From: Desulfosporosinus sp. BRH_c37
Lineage (GTDB): Bacteria; Bacillota; Desulfitobacteriia; Desulfitobacteriales; Desulfitobacteriaceae
Length of the DNA stretch: 36,914 nucleotides
NCBI GenBank assembly: GCA_001516045.1
Contig: LOEW01000202.1
Location: forward strand, 1-36,914
Direction of reading: 5' to 3'
Part shown: in pieces, positions 1 through 8,250 of the stretch
Numbering within the stretch: position 1 is the first letter of the stretch
Layout: the number at the start of each line of letters is the position of its first letter
Position numbers and translations under genes: made by a program
The notes under the pieces: model-generated
Told to the model about the DNA's origin: nothing
Database searches by the model: none
What the model saw: the letters and a program-made list of their open reading frames with translations, nothing else

Positions 1-95
1 CACGAAGACACTGTCTTCGCACGTATTAGCCTTCTTGCAGACACTGTCTTCGCACATGTTAACTTTGCGGAGAAGCGATGGCCACGAATGGCCCC
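1..95. repeat. Palindromic repeat, CGAAGAC/GTCTTCG family
   Basis: Bases 4-20 form a perfect hairpin, CGAAGAC-ACT-GTCTTCG. A second, shorter AGAC-ACT-GTCT copy follows near 40-55. The first 30 bases recur almost unchanged at 26052-26081. No reading frame is apparent. It lies downstream of birA, with no T-run after the stem on the birA strand, so I read it as a dispersed REP-like element and not as a terminator. Confidence 0.7.
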
Positions 96-104
96 TAATA
101 AATC

Positions 105-1085
105 CTAAAAATACTTGCCCTCTTTGGAACGTAGTTGTACTTCTCCAGCAGAAAAGCTTTTTACTCCATCATCTGTTTCAAGAAGTAGTGCTCCGTCGAT
201 TGTGATGCCCTTAAAAGTACCCTGTATTATTTGTTCTCCCCGCAAGATTCTTACTTCTTCGCCCAAGCTGATTGCCCTCTCCAACCAACTCGTCCTTAAC
301 TCCTCAAACTCTTTATTTTCGAGAGCAATTACTTGCTTTTCTAAATTTCTTAAGATTGTGGCTGCCAATATGTTTAGGTCCACTTCTTTCTTTAAGATTT
401 CAAAAAGTGTCGTTGCGTTCAATAAAGGACCTAATTGTTCACGAGGGAAATTTACGTTTATCCCCATTCCCAAAATCAACGTTCTGACGGCGTTCCATTC
501 TCCTACGACTTCACCCAGAATTCCGGCAATTTTTAAACCATTGAAAATAAGGTCATTCGGCCATTTGATACCGATACGAAGATCAAAGAGTTTCTCAAAT
601 GCGTCGACAATCGCAACACTCGCCGCAAGGGTTATTTTTGAGGCGTCCGCCAAAGACAAATTCGGTCGAAGTACCACGGACATCCACAGACCACCACTTG
701 GAGCTTCCCACTGCCGCTGGAGCCGCCCTCGCCCCGAACTCTGGCACCTTGCTAGGACAACTTGACCATGGGCTCCTCCTTGTCGAGCAAGCTCTTTCGC
801 CCGCACGTTTGTGGATTCCAACTCATCCTCAAGGTGTATCTTTTTCCCCAATGAAGTTGAGGTCAAGGCCTGCTTTAAAACCCACTCATTTAAAGAAAAA
901 GGAGTTTTCAATAGGCAATATCCCTTCCTTGTCTGCCCTTCAATTTGGAAACCTTCTTCTTTTAAAACCTGAATCTGTTTCCAAATAGCCGCCCGCGTGA
1001 CTTTCAAATGTTGACTAATACTTTCGCCAGATACGTACTTTTCTGGGTGCTCGGCGAGGAGATAAAGGATGTCATGACGTAACAT
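105..1085 (-). CDS. birA: Bifunctional biotin-protein ligase / biotin operon repressor BirA
   Basis: This cytoplasmic enzyme makes biotinyl-5'-AMP and transfers biotin to the carrier lysine of carboxylases. The 326-residue, two-domain form (class II) also binds DNA. Residues 1-60 are a winged helix-turn-helix (VTRAAIWKQI near 29-38). The catalytic core has the biotinyl-AMP loop GRGR (118-121), KWPNDL (174-179) and GMGINVN (206-212), followed by a small C-terminal SH3-like domain. The ATG follows the nadC stop directly (TAAATG), with AGAGGA upstream inside nadC. It is therefore the last gene of the pantothenate-NAD operon. The helix-turn-helix implies repression of biotin genes elsewhere, since none are in this window. 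BirA next to pan genes also occurs in Bacillus. Confidence 0.95.
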   Translation of the reverse strand: MLRHDILYLLAEHPEKYVSGESISQHLKVTRAAIWKQIQVLKEEGFQIEGQTRKGYCLLKTPFSLNEWVLKQALTSTSLGKKIHLEDELESTNVRAKELARQGGAHGQVVLARCQSSGRGRLQRQWEAPSGGLWMSVVLRPNLSLADASKITLAASVAIVDAFEKLFDLRIGIKWPNDLIFNGLKIAGILGEVVGEWNAVRTLILGMGINVNFPREQLGPLLNATTLFEILKKEVDLNILAATILRNLEKQVIALENKEFEELRTSWLERAISLGEEVRILRGEQIIQGTFKGITIDGALLLETDDGVKSFSAGEVQLRSKEGKYF

Positions 1086-1958
1086 TTAAATTCCTCTTTC
1101 CCAACTTGCCCTCGTCGAAGCTTTGATGTCACCAAGATCAAGACTAAAGTCTAGAGCCTGAACCGAATGGGTCAAAGCACCGATCGAGATCAGGTCGACC
1201 CCCGTCTCAGCCACTTCACGGAGGCGTTCTTCCCCCATCCCTCCTGATGCTTCGACTATTGCCCGCCGGTCGATATATTGGACAGCTGCCCGCATTTCTA
1301 TTAAATCCATATTATCCAACATAATCACATCGACACCACAGGCTATGGCTTCTTGGACCTGTTCTATCGTTTCACACTCAACCTCAATCTTAATCATATG
1401 TCCCACTTGAGCCTTGATTCGCCGGACAGACTCCGTTAAACCACCCACAGCTGCAAGATGATTATCTTTTAACATAACAGCATCATATAGCCCAAAGCGA
1501 TGGTTCTGTCCCCCCCCAACTCTGACAGCATATTTCTGTAGAGTGCGCCATCCCGCGAGGGTCTTTCGTGTATCAACAATGCTAACCGAAAGCCCTGCAA
1601 CCTTATCAACCGCTCGTTTTGTGGCTGTGGCGATTCCTGAGAGATGTTGTAAAAAATTCAAAGCCGTCCTCTCCCCTTGCAAAATGCTACTCAAGGGACC
1701 GCTTAGCTCAAGTACAACCTCTCCAACCTTCACTTCATCCCCGTCGTTGAGTAACCTATGGACACTAATCCGTGTATCCAAACGCTGAAAAATCTGCTCA
1801 ACAAGTTGAAGACCTGCAACTACACCTTTTTGCTTAGCGTAAATTTTTGCCAACCCTGTTAATTTTTCAGGCAAAATTCTGGTGCTAAGATCGCCTGATC
1901 CGATGTCCTCATTCAATGCTCGATCAATCAGTTCCTGAAACTGGAACGTAGCGCACAT
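1086..1958 (-). CDS. nadC: Nicotinate-nucleotide pyrophosphorylase (carboxylating), quinolinate phosphoribosyltransferase
   Basis: NadC converts quinolinate and PRPP to nicotinate mononucleotide, the step after NadB and NadA in de novo NAD synthesis. Family motifs are present: GERTALNFLQHLSGIAT (95-111), DTRKTLAGWRTLQKYAVRVGGG (about 129-150), KDNH (164-167) and EASGG near 250. The open frame runs upstream to 2006. I chose the ATG at 1958 because AAGGAGGG sits at ideal spacing before it and it gives 290 residues, the usual family length. The start lies 35 bases inside the end of nadB, which suggests translational coupling. The start is inferred; the function is secure. Confidence 0.95.
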   Translation of the reverse strand: MCATFQFQELIDRALNEDIGSGDLSTRILPEKLTGLAKIYAKQKGVVAGLQLVEQIFQRLDTRISVHRLLNDGDEVKVGEVVLELSGPLSSILQGERTALNFLQHLSGIATATKRAVDKVAGLSVSIVDTRKTLAGWRTLQKYAVRVGGGQNHRFGLYDAVMLKDNHLAAVGGLTESVRRIKAQVGHMIKIEVECETIEQVQEAIACGVDVIMLDNMDLIEMRAAVQYIDRRAIVEASGGMGEERLREVAETGVDLISIGALTHSVQALDFSLDLGDIKASTRASWERGI

Positions 1959-3567
1959 GATATCCCTCCTTATTTTGCAGAGAGTGCTTCTGCCAGGGTT
2001 CGTCAAGTCTCGACGGATAGTCCGATCGGAAATGCCCCCCTCGACTCTCCTTACGCTCTAAAGCGGCTTTGGCAATAACCTCGCCCACTGTTAACAGGTT
2101 GGCCGTTTCAAAATCATCCACAGAGTGCATGGACAGATCGTCTCTCCCCCAGGCCTTCAGCAACTCTGTGGCTTTCTCAAGGCCAGCCTCATCCCGCAAA
2201 ATTCCAACCCTGCTCCACATCAGATCTTGTATCCGGTTCCGCAAACCTCGATCGCCTAATTGTTTAACTGATCCATTTATTCTAGTACTACCTAAATTTC
2301 CTTCAGGGCCAAGAACCTCCTCCCATGTAGGACGTTTGGCCTTGAGCTTATTTCTTATTTCCTCTACGATACGTGCTCCAAAAACCAAGCCATCCAGCAA
2401 AGAGTTACTCGCTAAACGATTTGCGCCGTGAACACCGTTACAAGCGCACTCCCCTGCTGCATAAAGATGTGGTAGGCTTGTTTCCCCAAATGAGTTGGTC
2501 GCAATCCCGCCCATCATATAATGGGCAGCCGGTGCAATTGGCAAGGGCGTAGTCAATACATCTATCCCATAGTTTAAGCAGGTTTGGTAAATGGTAGGGA
2601 ATCGCTCAAGGATTCGTTCCTTCCCAATAGGACGGAAATCTAAAAAAACCGAGCCTTGGTTCATTTCCTGCCAGATCGCCCGAGCGACAATATCGCGAGG
2701 AGCAAGTTCTTTCCCAGGTACATTTTCCATAAAACGAACCCCTAAGGCGTTAATTAAATGTGCTCCTTCTCCACGCACTGCTTCCGAGATTAGGAAACGA
2801 GGTGCCTTAGGAATTAATAATGCCGTAGGGTGAAATTGCACAAATTCCATATCCATCAAATCTGCCCCAGCCCGAATAGCTATTGCCATTCCATCCCCCG
2901 TTGCAACACTAGGATTCGTCGTAAAACGATAAACTTGTCCTAAACCCCCGGTTGAGAGGACCACTGCCTTGGCTAAATGCCCCTCGAGTTCTCCAGTTTC
3001 CTCATTAACGACTAGGGCTCCTACTATTTCCCCAGCGTGATTTTCCAATAGGTCTACCACAAATCGTCCTTCTAGAGCGTTAACCATTGGGTTTTCCTTA
3101 ACTTTTGCAACTAAGGCCCGCTCAATTTCCCACCCCGTGGCATCCCCTTGCGCGTGCAGTATTCTCCGCTGGCTATGTGCAGCTTCACGGGTGAATGCAA
3201 GAGCCCCATTCTGGCGGTCAAATTGAGCACCCATATCCATAAGTTCTTCCACACAGGTTGGTCCCTCTTCAACTAAAATCCTTACTACAAAAGGGTCGCA
3301 GAGCCCGGCACCTGCTTTTAATGTGTCTTCAAAATGCAAGGTCGGGGAGTCTTCTTCATCGAGGGCTACCGCAATCCCACCTTGCGCATGCCCAGTATTA
3401 CTTTCTTCAAGCGTTTTCTTGGTAAGAACCGTAATCTGGAATTGTTCACTCGCTTTGATCGCCGTATACAAGCCTGCAATACCACTTCCTAATATAAGTA
3501 CGTCCGAATCAAAGACCTTAATCCCAGATTTGGACCAAGAGTATAAATAACGTCTCAATAAGCCCAT
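1924..3567 (-). CDS. nadB: L-aspartate oxidase
   Basis: This FAD flavoprotein oxidises L-aspartate to iminoaspartate, the substrate of NadA. The 547 residues show the dinucleotide-binding GSGIAG (27-32), GHAQGGIA (59-66), FHPTAL (245-250), EAVRGEGA (262-269), RDIVARAI (291-298, with the substrate arginine) and a C-terminal FAD segment with GECACNGVHGANRLASNSLL (372-391). About 20 residues precede the first strand of the Rossmann fold. The Shine-Dalgarno for the ATG at 3567 is poor, because GGGG abuts it, so the true start could be slightly downstream. It lies between nadA (18-base gap) and nadC (35-base overlap). Confidence 0.96.
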   Translation of the reverse strand: MGLLRRYLYSWSKSGIKVFDSDVLILGSGIAGLYTAIKASEQFQITVLTKKTLEESNTGHAQGGIAVALDEEDSPTLHFEDTLKAGAGLCDPFVVRILVEEGPTCVEELMDMGAQFDRQNGALAFTREAAHSQRRILHAQGDATGWEIERALVAKVKENPMVNALEGRFVVDLLENHAGEIVGALVVNEETGELEGHLAKAVVLSTGGLGQVYRFTTNPSVATGDGMAIAIRAGADLMDMEFVQFHPTALLIPKAPRFLISEAVRGEGAHLINALGVRFMENVPGKELAPRDIVARAIWQEMNQGSVFLDFRPIGKERILERFPTIYQTCLNYGIDVLTTPLPIAPAAHYMMGGIATNSFGETSLPHLYAAGECACNGVHGANRLASNSLLDGLVFGARIVEEIRNKLKAKRPTWEEVLGPEGNLGSTRINGSVKQLGDRGLRNRIQDLMWSRVGILRDEAGLEKATELLKAWGRDDLSMHSVDDFETANLLTVGEVIAKAALERKESRGGHFRSDYPSRLDEPWQKHSLQNKEGYHVRYVPVSGTD

Positions 3568-3585
3568 CCCCTGCTCTAATGCTAC

Positions 3586-4512
3586 CTACAAAGCTAGCAT
3601 TCTATCTAGTGCCTCTTTGGCTCTTACTCTTATCTTATCTTCTACCGTAATACGGGGAGAGAGCGTAGTCAACGCATCTCTTACTTTAGCCAAGGTTGTC
3701 AATTTCATATTTGGGCAAACCAAGCGTTCTGAAGCAAGATAGAATTCTTTAGTCGGACAAACTTGATTAAGCCGATGTAGTATTCCTGACTCGGTCCCCA
3801 CAATAAACTCTTGCTTCTCTGAGTTCTGAGCGTAGGCGATTAATCCTGCAGTTGAACCGATGTAATCAGCCTCCTGACAAACGTCTACCCGACATTCCGG
3901 GTGTACGATGACCTTAGCTAACGGATGTTCTCTTCTGGCCTTAAGAATATCTTCCTTTGTCAATCGGTCATGCGTTTTACAGTACCCCGGCCAAAACTGA
4001 AGTGATTTATCAAGGATATTTGCAGCGTATCGACCCAGATTTTCGTCTGGAATAAATAGGATATCCTTTCCCTTTAAAGACTCTAATACTTTTACCGCGT
4101 TGGCGGAGGTACAGCAGATATCGCTCTCAGCTTTGACTTCTGCAGATGTATTAACATAACAGACCACCTGTACTCCAGGAACCCTCTTTTTATAGGCTCT
4201 CAAACCCTCAGCATCAACCATATCCGCCATGGGACAACCCGCTTGAGCTTCGGGCAATATCACAACTTTATCCGGTGATAAAATCGCCGCACTTTCCGCC
4301 ATAAAATGAACACCGCAAAAAACAATGACTTCTGCATCGGTTGTTGCTGCTTGTTGACTAAGTTGCAAGGAATCTCCCACAAAATCGGCAATATCCTGAA
4401 TTTCAGGCCTTTGATAATAGTGGGCTAAGATAACTGCTTTATGTGCTTTTTTAAGTACTTCAACCTCTCCGGCTAAAGTCTGAAACAACTCTTTGCTAAT
4501 CGTATACTTCAT
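3586..4512 (-). CDS. nadA: Quinolinate synthase A (4Fe-4S)
   Basis: NadA condenses iminoaspartate with dihydroxyacetone phosphate to give quinolinate. The 308-residue protein carries the three cysteines that ligate the catalytic 4Fe-4S cluster in this family: C93 (GCPMAD), C178 (PGYC) and C266 (CPNMK). Their spacing matches known NadA proteins. ILAHYYQRPEIQDIAD near 28-43 is the conserved N-terminal signature. It is the first gene of nadA-nadB-nadC and follows panD after a 65-base gap. I saw no clear NiaR-type operator in that gap. An oxygen-labile cluster is compatible with an anaerobic host. Confidence 0.96.
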   Translation of the reverse strand: MKYTISKELFQTLAGEVEVLKKAHKAVILAHYYQRPEIQDIADFVGDSLQLSQQAATTDAEVIVFCGVHFMAESAAILSPDKVVILPEAQAGCPMADMVDAEGLRAYKKRVPGVQVVCYVNTSAEVKAESDICCTSANAVKVLESLKGKDILFIPDENLGRYAANILDKSLQFWPGYCKTHDRLTKEDILKARREHPLAKVIVHPECRVDVCQEADYIGSTAGLIAYAQNSEKQEFIVGTESGILHRLNQVCPTKEFYLASERLVCPNMKLTTLAKVRDALTTLSPRITVEDKIRVRAKEALDRMLAL

Positions 4513-4577
4513 AGATTTCCAACCTTTCTTGAGAAACAGAATCTATTCCAGAATATTAGGACTTATGACACATCTAG

Positions 4578-4961
4578 TTATGATTTTTGTCCATGAACTT
4601 CTTCTGAAGTAATCTTAGTCTGAAGGTTTAGATCATTGACAAAGATAACCTTAGGGCTATACTTATGAGCTGATTCATCGCTTAACATTGCATAAGAAAT
4701 AATTATGACTTGATCACCCACTTGCACTTGACGAGCAGCTGCACCATTTAGACAAATCACCCCTGAGTTTCTCTCTCCGGGAATGACATAAGTCTCAAAT
4801 CTTGCCCCATTGTTATTGTTCACAACCTGGACCTTTTCATTCGGTAAAATATCTGCTGCTTCGATCAGCGCAGTGTCAATCGTGATACTTCCCACATATT
4901 GAAGATTCGCCTCAGTCACAGTCGCTTTATGAATTTTAGATTTCATCATCATTCTAAACAT
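4578..4961 (-). CDS. panD: Aspartate 1-decarboxylase proenzyme
   Basis: PanD makes beta-alanine for pantothenate. It is a pyruvoyl enzyme made by self-cleavage of a proenzyme. Starting at the ATG at 4961 (GGAGG nine bases upstream) gives 127 residues, with G24-S25 at the cleavage site and Y22, R54, T57 and Y58 at the same numbers as in the E. coli enzyme. That agreement decides the start against the longer open frame from 4991. The ATG lies just inside the end of panC, so the two are probably translationally coupled. Maturation needs no partner visible here; no PanM-like gene is present. Confidence 0.96.
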   Translation of the reverse strand: MFRMMMKSKIHKATVTEANLQYVGSITIDTALIEAADILPNEKVQVVNNNNGARFETYVIPGERNSGVICLNGAAARQVQVGDQVIIISYAMLSDESAHKYSPKVIFVNDLNLQTKITSEEVHGQKS

Positions 4962-5811
4962 AATTTTCAACCTCCACCACTTTGTTATCAATCAATCGCG
5001 TTGATCCGAACTTAACGGCTAAAGCAATAAGCACAGGGCGCTCTATTGTGGTTACTTCAGACAAGTCTCCCGCATCCCGGACTTCTACATAGTCAATTAC
5101 GCCATGACACTGACTGGAGATTCTATCTCGTAACTGCTTTTCAATTTCCCGGGCTGATCGTTCTCCAGCTCCTAGAGACCTTTCCGCCTCGTTCAGACTC
5201 TGGGACAAAACCCTAGCTTCTTGACGTTGTTCTGATGTCAAAAAGACGTTACGCGAGCTTAAGGCAAGCCCATCCTCCTCTCTAACAATGGAGACAGGAC
5301 ATACCTCAATGGGAAGATTCAGATCGCTTACCATACGCTGAATGACCAAATATTGTTGATAATCCTTCTGTCCAAAAAAAGCTAAGTCGGGTTGAACAAT
5401 ATGAAACAACTTACTTACAACCGTTGCCACCCCCCGAAAATGTCCGGGACGGGTAGCTCCGCAGAGCACTGTATCCAACTTGCCCACTTCAACATAAGTG
5501 ATGACCGACCTAGGATACATTTCTTCAACAGTTGGATGAAAGAGGATATCGACTCCAGCATCTTTCACCAAACTGGCATCTCGTTCCAGATCCCTAGGGT
5601 AACGAGAAAGGTCTTCCTTCGGGCCAAATTGTAAGGGATTGACAAAGATGCTCACCACAACGACTGCCCCAGTTTGTTTAGCCTGCTCTATTAAGGACAA
5701 ATGCCCCCGATGTAAATAACCCATAGTCGGGACAAGGGCAATATTCCGTCCACGCTTTTTCTCTAATGCTATTATTTCACGCAGTTCCAAAATTTTTGAA
5801 GTTCTTTTCAC
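4954..5811 (-). CDS. panC: Pantothenate synthetase (pantoate-beta-alanine ligase)
   Basis: PanC joins pantoate and beta-alanine with ATP. It belongs to the cytidylyltransferase/class I aminoacyl-tRNA synthetase-like superfamily. [13 protein letters not shown] carries the HxGH ATP motif near residues 34-37. FGQKDYQQ and LSSRN (KMSKS-like) follow. The open frame begins at a GTG at 5823, but the Shine-Dalgarno GGAG (5821-5818) is six bases before a second GTG at 5811. I prefer that start, which gives 285 residues, typical of the family. It overlaps the upstream oxidoreductase by 35 bases and panD by 8. panB is not in the window. Confidence 0.94.
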   Translation of the reverse strand: MKRTSKILELREIIALEKKRGRNIALVPTMGYLHRGHLSLIEQAKQTGAVVVVSIFVNPLQFGPKEDLSRYPRDLERDASLVKDAGVDILFHPTVEEMYPRSVITYVEVGKLDTVLCGATRPGHFRGVATVVSKLFHIVQPDLAFFGQKDYQQYLVIQRMVSDLNLPIEVCPVSIVREEDGLALSSRNVFLTSEQRQEARVLSQSLNEAERSLGAGERSAREIEKQLRDRISSQCHGVIDYVEVRDAGDLSEVTTIERPVLIALAVKFGSTRLIDNKVVEVENYV

Positions 5812-6679
5812 CTCTATCTCCACCTTCCAGTAAATTTTTCAACAACTTATACTCTTCTGACGGGAAGGTTAAACCCTGTCGAGCCTTCTTGTTTTCTCCT
5901 AGCTCTAAAGCTTTTAACCCTAAGCTCTGATAAATATCTACAAGTTTCGGCGGCAAATGCTCTAAGTGACCTTGCACCACTTGCACATCTCCCCGAGCAA
6001 TCGGCCCTGTTAAAGCTTGAGGTAGTCCTACCTGTTCCAAATTATAAAGTGTCCCTTTCATTAACGGCAACAATGAGGCCAAGGCTTCCTCCCCTTGTAT
6101 CCCTGCTTCAGCAAAAAGCTCGACAGCTAGCGAAGTAAGAACAACCAAATAATTAGAGGCTACGACTGCACCCACATGATAGAGTGTCTTCTTTTCCGCC
6201 AAGATGTGATGTGGAATTCCACCCAGATCCTTGACGATACCCTCTCCCAGTTCCTCGTTATCACCCTCGATCCCAAAATGTGTTCCCGAAAGGATAGTTA
6301 ATGCCTCCTCAACGCTCGCAAAAGCCTGAAGGGGATGTAGCGAGAGGCAACTCACTGGTAAACTCTCCTTGACACGTAATACCTCTGAAGGGAGTGATCC
6401 AGAACAGTGGATCCATACTTGTCCTGATTTTAGGAGTGCGTTTTTACTCAACTTCTCAGCGATCGATCGAATCACTCCATCCTGAGTAGTAATAAATAGA
6501 ATATCGACGGCAGGAACAAGCTCTTTTAACGTAAGATGATCAATCTTTAAATAGCTACGAAACCGCTCATATGAGTGACGACTCCGAGTATGAACCCCCA
6601 TACATTCATGCCCTGCTTCTTCTAATCGCACAGCTAAGGCTGTGCCTACGATTCCAGCCCCTATAATCCCGAATTTCAT
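5777..6679 (-). CDS. Rossmann-fold / DUF2520 oxidoreductase, candidate ketopantoate reductase (PanG-like)
   Basis: This 300-residue protein begins with a dinucleotide-binding strand (FGIIGAGIVGTALAVRL, 3-19) and a 6-phosphogluconate dehydrogenase-like fold. The C-terminal half matches the helical DUF2520 domain. It opens with a strong AGGAGGG ribosome site and overlaps panC by 35 bases, so it heads the pan-nad-birA operon. In Francisella, a pantothenate-linked reductase called PanG supplies pantoate in place of PanE; I recall it as a member of this fold class. Position next to panC and panD supports a ketopantoate reductase role, but that is inference. A different NAD(P)-dependent reductase activity remains possible. 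Confidence 0.7.
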   Translation of the reverse strand: MKFGIIGAGIVGTALAVRLEEAGHECMGVHTRSRHSYERFRSYLKIDHLTLKELVPAVDILFITTQDGVIRSIAEKLSKNALLKSGQVWIHCSGSLPSEVLRVKESLPVSCLSLHPLQAFASVEEALTILSGTHFGIEGDNEELGEGIVKDLGGIPHHILAEKKTLYHVGAVVASNYLVVLTSLAVELFAEAGIQGEEALASLLPLMKGTLYNLEQVGLPQALTGPIARGDVQVVQGHLEHLPPKLVDIYQSLGLKALELGENKKARQGLTFPSEEYKLLKNLLEGGDRGEKNFKNFGTA

Positions 6680-6707
6680 CTCGTCCCTCCTAATCGTCAG
6701 TTTATTA

Positions 6708-6790
6708 GCATCCTACGGCGATAAGTAATCGTTGTAGGTCTGCGCCTTCGGCGATACTCTCCACTGGAGACTATCGTGTTCGCACACGTT
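6708..6790. repeat. Dispersed palindromic repeat, GATAGTCTCC family
   Basis: The segment has CTCCACTGGAG (6756-6766) at the centre of a hairpin, flanked by GATA/TATC. On the opposite strand it reads CGATAGTCTCC..GAGAGTATCGCCGAAGGCGCA. It matches 33030-33090 and resembles 27943-28009 and 36870-36914. It lies between the DUF2520 gene and the large structured repeat and has no coding potential. Confidence 0.55.
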
Positions 6791-7039
6791 CCATCGCTAT
6801 TCCCTTGTCACTAAAGCTAAAACGCATAACCTCTGGGCTTTCTGCATGTGCGACCAATGCGTTTCTTAACGCTTTAGCGACTGCGCTCATTTACGCGATT
6901 CCTCTCTCCGTGCTCTCTAAGCTAAGAAACTTCCTCTGGCTTGGGTCCCCAACGGGGGTTTGGAACAACGCTGGGCACCCTATTACGACTGTTTGCGTTC
7001 GTTGACGCAAAGGCGCGTGCTAGTGCTGGGACGGTTCTC
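6781..7039. repeat. Structured dispersed repeat, copy A
   Basis: About 260 bases align with 22505-22757 over most of their length. Nested stems are visible. P1 is 6807-6817 with 6871-6881 (GTCACTAAAGC / GCTTTAGCGAC, one mismatch). P2 inside it is AAACGCA 6820-6826 with TGCGTTT 6858-6864. A distal hairpin is TTTGCGT 6992-6998 with ACGCAAA 7005-7011. The segment ends in GGGACGGTTCT. Copy B keeps P1 with different bases, so the fold is conserved but the sequence is not. It could be a non-autonomous mobile element or an RNA gene. The strand is unknown. Confidence 0.7.
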
Positions 7040-7050
7040 GACTTCATTAA

Positions 7051-7160
7051 GTAGTAGCCAATCCAATGAATGAAATGAAATTACAAAGAGACCATCAAGC
7101 CAACCACAAAGACCCGCTACCCGAAGCTTTGGTGAACGTGTAATTCATTTCATTCATCCA
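7051..7160. repeat. Module Y repeat, copy 1 (inverted-repeat ends, 25-codon frame)
   Basis: A perfect 14-bp inverted repeat, ATGAATGAAATGAA (7066-7079) and TTCATTTCATTCAT (7144-7157), encloses a segment repeated at 23637-23732. A plus-strand frame from ATG 7066 to TAA 7141-7143 would encode 25 residues. In the second copy the frame stays open, with 8 differences in 75 bases by my count. No ribosome site precedes it. I read it as a structured repeat. Coding is possible but unsupported. Confidence 0.55.
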
Positions 7161-7181
7161 AATGTGCTTGCTTGTCCACTA

Positions 7182-7213
7182 AATTAAAGAAAACCTTCAC
7201 TGAGAGTGAAGGT
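7182..7213 (-). terminator. Intrinsic terminator of the fol operon (bidirectional)
   Basis: The stem ACCTTCACT / AGTGAAGGT (7193-7201 and 7205-7213) has a three-base loop. On the minus strand it is followed by TTTTCTTTAATT, and on the plus strand by ATTTTTA. It sits about 190 bases after the folK stop. The 7214-7405 stretch between it and folK shows nothing else that I recognise. Confidence 0.7.
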
Positions 7214-7405
7214 ATTTTTATACTAACCCTCCGTCTCGGTCATTGGATCCAAGCGGTCATTATTCCTGTATTCATTTTAGTGTCTTTTCGATTATTCTAT
7301 CCGTCCTGTCTTTCGCTAATCCGGATAAATAAGTCAGCCACCTATAACAGTACAATTCTTTCGATATCGTCTGGTATTTAGTGTTTCAAAAGTGTATTGT
7401 TTCTT

Positions 7406-7879
7406 TTACCCTTCCCAAGTAAGGGGGTGTACCTTGCCTTCTCCGGATACCTCAGTAATGGACCTTCCCGATGGCAATACCAGCTCAGGCGCGATCTCTC
7501 GCAAAGGGGCAAGGACAAAAGCCCGTTCTTCCAGATAAGGATGAGGTAAGTTTAATTCTTCAGAATTATCTACTACATTATCATAAATTAACAGGTCAAT
7601 GTCAATAGTTCGAGGACCCCAATGTACCTTGCGTTCTCGTCCCAGCCGATTTTCTATCTCCTGACAGACATGAAGGAGTTCCAAGGGCTCTAGTGACGTT
7701 TCAACTTCAATAACCTGATTCCAATACAAGGGTTGATCCATTAAACCCCAAGGCTCTGTTTCATAAATTTGTGAAGCAGCCTCAACCTTTATCATGGGGC
7801 CCGCCAAGGCAGAGATCGCCGCTCCAAGATAATAGGCCCTGTCTCCTAAATTACTGCCCAACCCTAAAAATGCCCTCAT
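7406..7879 (-). CDS. folK: 2-amino-4-hydroxy-6-hydroxymethyldihydropteridine pyrophosphokinase
   Basis: FolK transfers pyrophosphate from ATP to the pterin alcohol that FolP then uses. Motifs in order: GLGSNLGDR (6-14), EPWG..QPLYWNQ near 50-60, and GRERKVHWGPRTIDIDLL with the Mg-binding DxD. The ATG at 7879 overlaps the folB stop as ATGA, with GGAG upstream. It gives 157 residues, the family length, so the longer frame from 7903 is not used. It is the last gene of folP-folB-folK, a common Firmicutes arrangement. Confidence 0.95.
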   Translation of the reverse strand: MRAFLGLGSNLGDRAYYLGAAISALAGPMIKVEAASQIYETEPWGLMDQPLYWNQVIEVETSLEPLELLHVCQEIENRLGRERKVHWGPRTIDIDLLIYDNVVDNSEELNLPHPYLEERAFVLAPLREIAPELVLPSGRSITEVSGEGKVHPLTWEG

Positions 7880-8250
7880 GCCTGCTCTCCTATCTTTCGC
7901 CAAATCTCCACCGATACATCTCTAAAAATCCCAGGAATCGGTGCCTGGGGTTTATGCACTTCAACCCGTACTGACGTACAGGCAAACTGCCCCAAAACTC
8001 TTTGAGCTATCTCCTCTGCCAAATGTTCCAACAATTGATGATTATCTCCTGTGACACAGGCCCTGATTACTTGATACACCTCTCCGTAGTGGACAGTGTC
8101 CCCCACTCGGTCTGAAGCTCCCGCCTGTCTCAGATCAGAATAAAGATCCATATCAATTAAAAATCTCTGCCCTAAAATTTGTTCCTCCGGCAACACCCCA
8201 TGGTAAGCATAAAATTCCAGTCCACGCAGATGAATAACGTCATGCCCCAA
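7876..8250 (-). CDS. folB: Dihydroneopterin aldolase
   Basis: FolB cleaves 7,8-dihydroneopterin to the hydroxymethyl pterin and glycolaldehyde. The YAYHGVLPEEQ segment (with the active-site glutamate) and the VEVHKPQAPIPG segment (with the catalytic lysine) are typical. The frame is open from 8331, but its first part overlaps folP in another frame. The start that fits is TTG at 8250, with AGGAG (8264-8260) nine bases upstream, giving 124 residues, close to family length. No in-frame ATG exists between it and the conserved core. It overlaps the end of folP by 11 bases and folK by 4. Confidence 0.92.
   Translation of the reverse strand: MGHDVIHLRGLEFYAYHGVLPEEQILGQRFLIDMDLYSDLRQAGASDRVGDTVHYGEVYQVIRACVTGDNHQLLEHLAEEIAQRVLGQFACTSVRVEVHKPQAPIPGIFRDVSVEIWRKIGEQA

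Noticed and set aside
115..765. A 216-codon plus-strand open frame opposite birA
   Set aside because: It is antisense to a well-supported BirA catalytic domain, with no ribosome site and a biased Ser/Pro/Arg composition.
4513..4577. Possible NiaR operator before nadA (ATGTGTCATAAGTC)
   Set aside because: There is only a loose resemblance to NiaR sites and no second half-site that I could defend.
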